18,698 nucleotides of DNA from an uncultured Bacteroidales bacterium (GTDB taxonomy: Bacteria > Bacteroidota > Bacteroidia > Bacteroidales > Paludibacteraceae), in NCBI GenBank assembly GCA_903929065.1, contig CAIYTJ010000195.1, positions 1 to 18,698 of the forward strand, written 5' to 3'. The notes beneath the pieces are model-generated. The model made no database searches. It had not been told where the DNA came from and saw only the letters and a program-made list of their open reading frames with translations. A program made the translations under genes and the position numbers. Position 1 is the stretch's first letter. Each line of letters begins with the position of its first letter. Positions 13,301 to 18,698 of this stretch are shown here, in pieces.

Positions 13301-13374
13301 TTAAGAATGTTTGATGAGTAAGCTGTCATAAATGACACGAGTGCAATTGCACAAAAGAAAAGTTTTCGTTTCAT
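10312..13374 (-). CDS. Large secreted multidomain protein with T9SS type A sorting signal
   Basis: From the ATG at 13374 the product has 1020 residues; an upstream ATG at 13392 would add MKEITI before the signal peptide. A Sec signal (KRKLFFCAIALVSFMTAYSS) is followed by two CenC/CBM-like jelly-roll modules (about 22-168 and 177-325, each with a NGxF start and a VWIDDVEL or TWIDDIRVL end strand), a cadherin-like module (330-423), a fibronectin type III domain (427-515) and a Ser/Thr-rich beta region that includes GKTGFNLVGNPYPSYLDW. The last about 80 residues form a T9SS type A sorting domain ending GVYFVQLSVNSQNEIQKVIIR. It is thus exported across the outer membrane and attached to or released from the surface. 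No catalytic domain was seen, so binding of polysaccharide or adhesion is likely. It lies 168 bases after the DUF5107 gene and 11 before the small peptide gene. Confidence 0.85.
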   Translation of the reverse strand: MKRKLFFCAIALVSFMTAYSSNILKNGGFENDLANWYVINTYAGAVIDIDPTVSTTGSKSAKIQVNVTPTVFDESALTSIFTFQKNALYKVRFKAKASAVTTLTVLMKDLYVEGNILQSNAELTTSFQQFEFTTSDPIVASNHNGALMFSYTQVSNGTTVWIDDVELAIVSGVSFYNAVANGNFDETVQNPRDIAWWLGSNNASVSIDTSSKLSGANSFHLQRNDVVGDWLQLQIHPWITLQQGSAYKISFKAVGSSDNMHVGVFLNYLNVWWGNFYNGASTISTTPATYTHFTNEWLVEALFANPTILRFIDFSVGDTWIDDIRVLPYSVNLSSTTINSGSALGTIVGELLPLTDETDITYTLSLPDMSADASYSNQLFSVDGVQLKSNAALTVGDKKIKLGITDNNGAYITNDFIITVNQNIVPNSPTSVVATAGNAQSSVAFTAPVSNGGSAIIDYTVISSPGGFTSTGTLSPLTVTGLTNGTAYTFTVIANNAAGASSASTASSVVTPHATNNNIVVSSSTNISSLTLTPVSDIVVSSNKLIINALKTVNSITVTPGAGLELTSGNTFIAGTITLQSDATGTATLVDNTTSSPQAITATVQQYVTEGRNWYMSIPLASGASSLLSRGTSVVCYDEPSGNWIAPAAGTLNKMRGYVQTATTTPLTGSTGTVDFTGVVNTGAHSITLSRTAGKTGFNLVGNPYPSYLDWNAVTKTNVSNTMWYRTKEGSVYKFYTYVANSGAGVGSPSTVTNKIPPMQAFWVRVNTEGTGSIAVDNNMRSHNDVAGNIMKAPKQSSQQLIRLQVSNGTNTDETVLYFNANASDAFDLYDAQKRSNDEPSIPEIFTQAGTEKLVINGMSQVKYNSEIPIGFSTDVANNFSISANEISNFETGTRVILIDKLNPTIENELTNGATYNFSAAVTASTTNRFSLLFRAPGVATGIDNATKLNAQVFVNANNQITIIATEKAIYSIYNTVGILLENGVVNSKFETRNAKFGAGVYFVQLSVNSQNEIQKVIIR
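10394..10414. repeat. Triple TTTCGAR heptamer inside the T9SS protein gene
   Basis: TTTCGAG, TTTCGAA and TTTCGAA stand in tandem, exactly 21 bases or seven codons, and encode the hydrophilic loop KFETRNAKF in the sorting domain. The reading frame is kept, as with the other in-frame repeats of this window. Confidence 0.6.
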
Positions 13375-13542
13375 AATTGTAATTTCTTTCATTTTATTTG
13401 TTAACGCTTGCTATTGTATACTTAATTTTTATTAATAATTTTATATCAGATAAATAAATACAGATTTGATGATAACCGTATAGTGAATTGTTTACAGTAT
13501 GAGTGAAATTAGTCACAATTTAAATTTCTCTGAATCCAAAAC

Positions 13543-16500
13543 CTATATTTGAATAGAAGAATAAAGAAAACTATTTATGAATGCATTATGAATTTGAATC
13601 CCTTGATGATTGACATCCATTTTAGCTGCTTTAGATAAGAAAGTTTTAGCTTTTTCCAGCATTCCCAGACCCAAATATCCCAATCCTAACATATAATTGC
13701 AGTGAACTTTATTACGAAAAGTCAAATCATCGTCCCAAATAAGCAAGTCGGGTAACGAAACGGCAAAGTAATCAAGTTTTATCTGTTCCTCTAAATGCTT
13801 TACGCCAAATGCAATCAACTTATTGAAACGAGAGTTAGCCATGTCCATAAAATCCAGTTTTAACAGTGCAAGACCTTGATAAAATATTTTATCCGGTTTT
13901 TGATCGTTGTAGAAAATGGCAGCTGCCGGTTCTGTATTACCATCTTTGGCTAATTCCCAATATGTTTTTGCAACTCCTATTTCTCCGAGTCCTTCATAAG
14001 CGCACCCAATCCAATAATGAAAATCGTTTTCCTGTGCACCATGTAATTTCCCTTCGCCCAGATTAAAAGGGTATTCCAAACATTTTAGCAATAACTCAAT
14101 TGCCGGTGCATATTCTTTTTTCAATATAAATTCTTTGGCTAATTCCACTCTTGCCAACTGATACTGAGCTGGTACTTTTCCTTCTCCACCTTCCCACGGA
14201 TGGAAAATGCGATTGTCAATTAGCTTTAAGGCTTTTCTGTAATTACCAGTTTGATTACAAAGTGTTGCAAATTCAAGGTAAACATCGTCGCGTTGTTCAA
14301 CCAATTTGAGATGCTTCTCTAAAAATGCAAGACGTTCATTATGAGGGCGGCAAATTCGTTTGTATAACTGGTCTAGTTCCATCAGTATTCGGGCATCGGT
14401 TGTGTCGAGTGCAAATGCTTTTTCAAGGAACTCAACTGCTTTTTCTTCAAGATTCAGTTTGTTGAAATATGCCAACGAAAGATTCCGTAACACGGTCGGG
14501 AACTTATCGTCAATCTCAACTGACCTCACCCAGCAAGCAATAGCTTCAGGATATTGTCGTTTGTCGTACCAAAGATTTCCTAGATAATAAGGTGCTTTAG
14601 AATCTTGTGGATTTGCTTTTTGAGCGCACTCCAATGCCAAAATTGCTTCTAATCTGTTAGGGAAACAATATTCAGGTGCATGTGTAGCTGCTTTATTAAA
14701 AACATCTTTTGCCTCTTTACCTTTCAAAGTCAACGCCCAACCCAGATAGTAGTAAGTCATTGGCGTTGTTGGACATATTTTTGCACCTTCTTCCAATAGT
14801 TGAATGGCTTCGTCATACACTCCGGCAGCAATATAATCCAAAGCAACAATCTCATAATTATGAATTTCGCCCCTCATCAATTGATTCAATTCGTTCAAAA
14901 CCGAAATCTCATTGGTAAGCAGATATTTCTCAAATCTACATCCAAAGTTGAATAAATCAATTTTCAATGATTCTTCAATCCAACTTAATGCTTCGTCGTG
15001 ACTTCCAAGTTTACGCAAAATAGCTGTTTTAAGCACACGGGCTTTGTGGTTGTGCCAGTTGCGAATCAATGATTTTTCTATTTCGTACAGTGCATCTGTC
15101 AACTTATCATTAATACATGAAATTTGTGCACAACCGAAGAATCCGGCATCCTGCATGGCGGCATTCCAGCACGATTTATAAAAAGCATCGTATGCTTCTT
15201 TGTTTTTTCCCTGATATTGAAGTGCAAGGCCCAAATTATATCGTGGTTCTCCATCATATGGATTTGGGTTGCGTTGCAATTGAGTTTCTATTGCTGTTTT
15301 AAAATATTTTTCCGCTTCGGTAAATTTTCCACGACGTAACAGCCAAATTCCCATGGCATTGTTGTTGCGCACATCGCTTGAATCACGGCGTAATGCTTCG
15401 AGGTAATAATCGGTGGCATTGTAAGTGGCGTGTCGGTATTGTTCCAAATGCAATCCGGTGAGGTAAAGTTGTTCGCAAGTAGGCGTTTCTTCGGGCGACA
15501 AAGCAGCTTTGGCAGCTTCGGCTTCGTGCTGTTCCTGCTTTTCAGTTCGTATGGCAAGTAATTCATGACCAAATGAATTAAATACACCTAATTCAAGCTC
15601 CTTAATGTCTACTTCACCAACAACAATTTCTTTTACATAAACTACTTCGGGACTCAAATCAACTGTTTCTTCTAAAAAGCCTTTCAAAACTACCTTTGCA
15701 CTTTTTTGTAAAGATGTAGCAAACACTTTCACAATCACATTATCACCAACTTTATCCATGTTTAGCAACACATCTTTCGAGGCGTTTTTCACAACACCCA
15801 GTTCGCGATATGGTAAGAAGTATTGAGTAAATGTTTTTTCTTCATAAGGATTGATCCATGTGAAATCAGGCTGATTATCGGTAAACACACCAGCCATCAA
15901 CTCAATATATGGACCATCTTCGTCAGTTAGGTTTCTGTCCCAAGCTTTTCCAAAATCTCCATTTCCCCAAGTCCATTGTTTTTTTCCAGGAGACACATGA
16001 TGATTGGCCACATGTAATACACCGGCTTGTGTATCGTTTTCGTAACCGCCTACGAAGTTAAACTCGGAGTTGATTGCCATATATGATGTTGGTACCGGAA
16101 TATTTTTATAGTTTGAGATATCGACACCTGCGGAATAATCTATTTTGTAATATGTTCCTGTAGCAATAGGAAAAGTAGAAACATCGCGTTTTCCATGGTC
16201 GAAAACAGCATGTACATCCGGTGGAAAAACAGATTGATAAAAATCATTTACAGCCACAGCCGGATTAGCCCACCAAAGAAAAGTCTGCGGAACCGGGGTT
16301 GGATTATAAAGTTTCCCTTTAATTTCCAAATATGCTTTACCCGGATGCAAAGTAAAACCTGCCATACCCTTTTGATGGAACATTTTTTCGTTTTCGCTCA
16401 CCCAAACTGTTACACTACCATCGGCATTATGTTCAATGGTATGGTCGACCGGCAAAAATGTACTCGGACGATGATGTTGAGGCCAGTTAAATTCAATACC

Positions 16501-16881
16501 GCCAGAAATCCAAGGACCTGTCAAACCAACTAATGCCGGCTTAATCACCTGATTGTAATAGATAAAATGACGTTGTTTAATTTTATCATAAGCCATTTGC
16601 ACGCGTCCACCAAGCTCAGGCAAAATCATTATTTTAATGTATTCGTTTTCCAAAAAAACAGCGTTATAAATTATATCGTGTTTTTCATCAGCAATTTTCT
16701 CAATTACTGGATAGGGATATACTACACCGCTACTTCCCTGATAAACACGCTTTTCAAGAAAAATCGGATTTTTTTCAGGTTGTCCAATTTCGTAAGTAGG
16801 GATAGCCACTTCTTCGCTCCAAACCCGGACTTCGTTGTTTTCTACCGTGCTTTTAATCAAATATTTAGTTACTTCTTCCAT
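13543..16881 (-). CDS. DUF5107 domain protein with TPR repeats
   Basis: From the ATG at 16881 the product has 1112 residues (an ATG at 16914 would add eleven). It has no signal peptide, so it is probably cytoplasmic. Residues about 25-370 form a DUF5107 domain, a beta-rich fold related to sugar mutarotase and glycoside-hydrolase supersandwich domains, with FLENEYIKIMILPELGGRV, the segment GPWISGGIEFNWPQHHRPST and a late PYIELMAGVFTDNQPDFTWI. A beta linker follows to about 455. From about 470 to the end there are many tetratricopeptide repeats, such as ARVLKTAILRKLGSHDEALS and APYYLGNLWYDKRQYPEAIA. The family is found with carbohydrate genes; a sugar-binding or sugar-converting role is inferred. 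The sugar-porter gene lies 50 bases upstream on the same strand. Glu/His residues in the GIEFNWPQHH motif are candidate active-site residues. Confidence 0.88.
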   Translation of the reverse strand: MEEVTKYLIKSTVENNEVRVWSEEVAIPTYEIGQPEKNPIFLEKRVYQGSSGVVYPYPVIEKIADEKHDIIYNAVFLENEYIKIMILPELGGRVQMAYDKIKQRHFIYYNQVIKPALVGLTGPWISGGIEFNWPQHHRPSTFLPVDHTIEHNADGSVTVWVSENEKMFHQKGMAGFTLHPGKAYLEIKGKLYNPTPVPQTFLWWANPAVAVNDFYQSVFPPDVHAVFDHGKRDVSTFPIATGTYYKIDYSAGVDISNYKNIPVPTSYMAINSEFNFVGGYENDTQAGVLHVANHHVSPGKKQWTWGNGDFGKAWDRNLTDEDGPYIELMAGVFTDNQPDFTWINPYEEKTFTQYFLPYRELGVVKNASKDVLLNMDKVGDNVIVKVFATSLQKSAKVVLKGFLEETVDLSPEVVYVKEIVVGEVDIKELELGVFNSFGHELLAIRTEKQEQHEAEAAKAALSPEETPTCEQLYLTGLHLEQYRHATYNATDYYLEALRRDSSDVRNNNAMGIWLLRRGKFTEAEKYFKTAIETQLQRNPNPYDGEPRYNLGLALQYQGKNKEAYDAFYKSCWNAAMQDAGFFGCAQISCINDKLTDALYEIEKSLIRNWHNHKARVLKTAILRKLGSHDEALSWIEESLKIDLFNFGCRFEKYLLTNEISVLNELNQLMRGEIHNYEIVALDYIAAGVYDEAIQLLEEGAKICPTTPMTYYYLGWALTLKGKEAKDVFNKAATHAPEYCFPNRLEAILALECAQKANPQDSKAPYYLGNLWYDKRQYPEAIACWVRSVEIDDKFPTVLRNLSLAYFNKLNLEEKAVEFLEKAFALDTTDARILMELDQLYKRICRPHNERLAFLEKHLKLVEQRDDVYLEFATLCNQTGNYRKALKLIDNRIFHPWEGGEGKVPAQYQLARVELAKEFILKKEYAPAIELLLKCLEYPFNLGEGKLHGAQENDFHYWIGCAYEGLGEIGVAKTYWELAKDGNTEPAAAIFYNDQKPDKIFYQGLALLKLDFMDMANSRFNKLIAFGVKHLEEQIKLDYFAVSLPDLLIWDDDLTFRNKVHCNYMLGLGYLGLGMLEKAKTFLSKAAKMDVNHQGIQIHNAFINSFLYSSIQI

Positions 16882-16931
16882 AAAAGATATTTCAATAAAC
16901 TTATTTATAATCAAAACCTATTTCTTCTAAC

Positions 16932-18317
16932 CTATTTCACTAATTCTTTTTCAATTTCTTCCAGACTTTTTCCTTTAGTTTCGGGTAATTTCTTTAGAAT
17001 AAAGATAAACCCGAGCAGGCAAATTCCAGCATACACCCAGAAAGTTCCGGCTGCACCCAATCCTTTGTTCAACAATGGGAAAGTATAGGTGAGAATAAAA
17101 CAGGCAATCCATAAACCGAAAGTAGCCAATGCCATGGCTGCGCCCCGAATCCGGTTCGGGAAAATTTCGGATAAAATCACCCACACAATGGGCGCCAGCG
17201 ACATTGCATAAATTCCAATTCCAATAACTACTAACAACAATACAGCAATTCCTTTTATTTGGAAATAAAATGCACTTCCAAGTAAAAGATATGTTGTAGC
17301 CAACCCAACAGAACCTAATACCATAAGTTTTTTACGTCCCCATTTATCCACTGTAAACATGGCCACAAGAGTAAAAATAAGATTCACACTCCCTGTAATC
17401 ACAATATTAAACAGCGTATCACTCACACCGTAACCGGCAGCAGTGAATATTTCTTCGGCGTAATTAAACACTGTATTTATACCACACCATTGCTGGAAAA
17501 TAGCCAAAACTAATCCTATAACCAGCACATTACGGAATCTCGGCTGAAATAATGTTTTAAAGTCAACTTTTTCAGAAACATCATCGAGCGTAGCCTGAAT
17601 ATTGCTCATTTCTTCTCGTGCAAATTCTTCACCACCAATTTTTTTCAAAGTTGGAAATGCTATGTCCGATTTGCCGACTTTAATCAACCACCGTGGACTT
17701 TCAGGAAGGAAAAAAGTAAGCAAAAAGAATGCGCCTGCGGGTACCGCACATGCATAAAACATAAATCGCCAACCTATTTGGCCATTCCACGAAGCCCGTA
17801 TAAATTCATCGGTTGCACCAACAGGAACTTTATCGGCAATAAGCAAATTTATTACCTGAGCAGCTAAAATTCCAATAACAATGGTCATTTGATTCAATGA
17901 AACAAAGCGTCCGCGCAAATGCGATGGTGCTACCTCGGCAATATACATGGGCGAAAGTGCGGATGCTAAACCAATTCCTACTCCACCAATCATCCTGAAA
18001 ATGACAAACATCAGATAGCTATCTGCCATCCCTGTTCCAATCGAAGCAACAGTAAATAGAGATGCGGACACAAGCAAAGGCCATTTTCGACCAAACTTAT
18101 CACTCACCACTCCGGAAATCATTGCACCAATTATACAACCAATCAAAGCACAACTCATAGCCCAAGCCTGAAGATTGGTCGAAGAGGCTAAATCAAAAAA
18201 TCTTTCATAAAAAGGTTTTGCACCACCAATTACTACCCAATCGTAACCAAATAGCAAACCACCCATGGCCGAAACCATAGAAATACCTAATATATATGCA
18301 TTATTGAATTTTTTCAT
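16932..18317 (-). CDS. Sugar porter, MFS transporter (XylE/GLUT-like)
   Basis: The 461-residue product is a proton-linked or facilitative monosaccharide transporter of the inner membrane with twelve helices. Sugar-porter signatures are complete: GGLLFGYDWVVIGGA in helix 1, DKFGRKWPLL after helix 2, R-x-x-G-G-V-G-I-G in helix 4, PMYIAEVAPSHLRGRFVSLN, PESPRWLIKVGK before the central loop, FQQWCGINTVFNYAEEIF in helix 7, VDKWGRKKLMV after helix 8 and the final PETKGKSLEEIEKEL. The sugar is not deducible, although the QQ-x-x-G-I-N-T motif fits hexoses or pentoses. It is the first gene of the minus-strand cluster; no SusC/SusD pair accompanies it. Confidence 0.93.
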   Translation of the reverse strand: MKKFNNAYILGISMVSAMGGLLFGYDWVVIGGAKPFYERFFDLASSTNLQAWAMSCALIGCIIGAMISGVVSDKFGRKWPLLVSASLFTVASIGTGMADSYLMFVIFRMIGGVGIGLASALSPMYIAEVAPSHLRGRFVSLNQMTIVIGILAAQVINLLIADKVPVGATDEFIRASWNGQIGWRFMFYACAVPAGAFFLLTFFLPESPRWLIKVGKSDIAFPTLKKIGGEEFAREEMSNIQATLDDVSEKVDFKTLFQPRFRNVLVIGLVLAIFQQWCGINTVFNYAEEIFTAAGYGVSDTLFNIVITGSVNLIFTLVAMFTVDKWGRKKLMVLGSVGLATTYLLLGSAFYFQIKGIAVLLLVVIGIGIYAMSLAPIVWVILSEIFPNRIRGAAMALATFGLWIACFILTYTFPLLNKGLGAAGTFWVYAGICLLGFIFILKKLPETKGKSLEEIEKELVK

Positions 18318-18698
18318 TTATAAACATGTTAATATTTAATTTACTTACTAAAGAGAATATAATCTATAGGAATAATAATTGCACACTAACCAACTGGCTA
18401 ACAATAATAATTCTGTTTAATTCATCAAAAAAATAATATTTTTTTTAAGCGAAAGAATCATTAAACTTATAAATGAAAGCGACGAATTGGTAAAACGTTT
18501 ATATTTAAATGGAACCTGTTATCCCAAAATGAAACTAATAGTTATCACTCATAAACATCAATTGAAGTTTATAACACATTTAACGGTTTGTTTTTGTTGT
18601 ATTATTTTGTTTTAATAAAAGTCTTTTCGTTTTGCAATCGCTTACTCGTTACACAACTGAGGAAACTACCCACTCTATGTGAGGAGATATTGGAATAG
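18318..18698. other. Non-coding upstream region of the sugar cluster
   Basis: These 381 bases are strongly A/T-rich and contain no convincing gene. No exact TAnnTTTG box was found on the minus strand. Notable elements are the palindrome at 18551-18572, an AAACGTTT palindrome at 18493-18500 that could be the core of a LacI-type operator, and one CGTTACACAA motif near 18648 like those at 107-126 and 9612-9652. The neighbour upstream of the cluster lies beyond the window. Confidence 0.5.
18551..18572. promoter_or_regulatory. 22-bp palindrome, candidate operator
   Basis: ATAAACATCAATTGAAGTTT plus AT is a palindrome at 20 of 22 positions, centred on TCAATTGA. Outside it GTTAT (18541-18545) and ATAAC (18571-18575) form a further inverted pair. 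It lies about 235 bases upstream of the sugar-porter ATG. A repressor or activator site is inferred only from symmetry and position. Confidence 0.35.

Noticed and set aside
16567..17088. 173-residue plus-strand frame rich in Phe and Asn
   Set aside because: It is the complement of the DUF5107 start and the sugar-porter end, with composition explained by those genes.

Overview
The window most likely comes from a Bacteroidota genome, probably of the order Bacteroidales. Four things support this. A large secreted protein ends in a type IX secretion (T9SS) sorting domain. Several genes carry the Bacteroidota -7 promoter box TAnnTTTG. DUF4349 and TonB-C lipoproteins are present, and start codons lack Shine-Dalgarno sequences but sit in A/T-rich leaders. 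A Paludibacter-like relative is a guess from gene style only.

Layout. Bases 1-89 (minus) hold the N-terminus of a tyrosine recombinase that runs off the window, with a good Bacteroidota promoter behind it. A LolA-like outer-membrane lipoprotein-sorting protein follows; its signal peptide is partly encoded by a dispersed G/C-rich repeat. It converges on two minus-strand lipoprotein genes (TonB C-terminal domain, then DUF4349) across a cluster of three different palindromes. Next come a 21-bp heptapeptide-coding repeat array, an uncharacterised helical protein, and a REP-associated tyrosine transposase (RAYT) flanked on both sides by related long hairpins, i.e. an apparent REPtron. A housekeeping block follows: eamA-type exporter and prmC (minus, one-base gap), divergent from ribD and cardiolipin synthase (plus), separated by a 65-bp spacer with four copies of an 8-bp repeat. 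A tRNA-Pro(GGG) gene with a strong terminator closes this block. The roughly 500 bases after it hold repeats like those upstream of the recombinase and a decayed reading frame, which suggests an old integration site.

The right third reads entirely on the minus strand: a sugar-porter MFS transporter, a cytoplasmic DUF5107-TPR protein, a T9SS-exported multidomain carbohydrate-binding-like protein, and a 60-residue peptide ending at a terminator hairpin. This looks like a carbohydrate uptake and processing locus without SusC/SusD. Its 381-base upstream region has a near-perfect 22-bp palindrome that could be an operator.

The most notable structures are the RAYT gene with paired hairpins, repeats that have become coding sequence (signal peptide, T9SS tail, heptad array), and integrase-like arm repeats shared between the recombinase leader and the tRNA-Pro flank.
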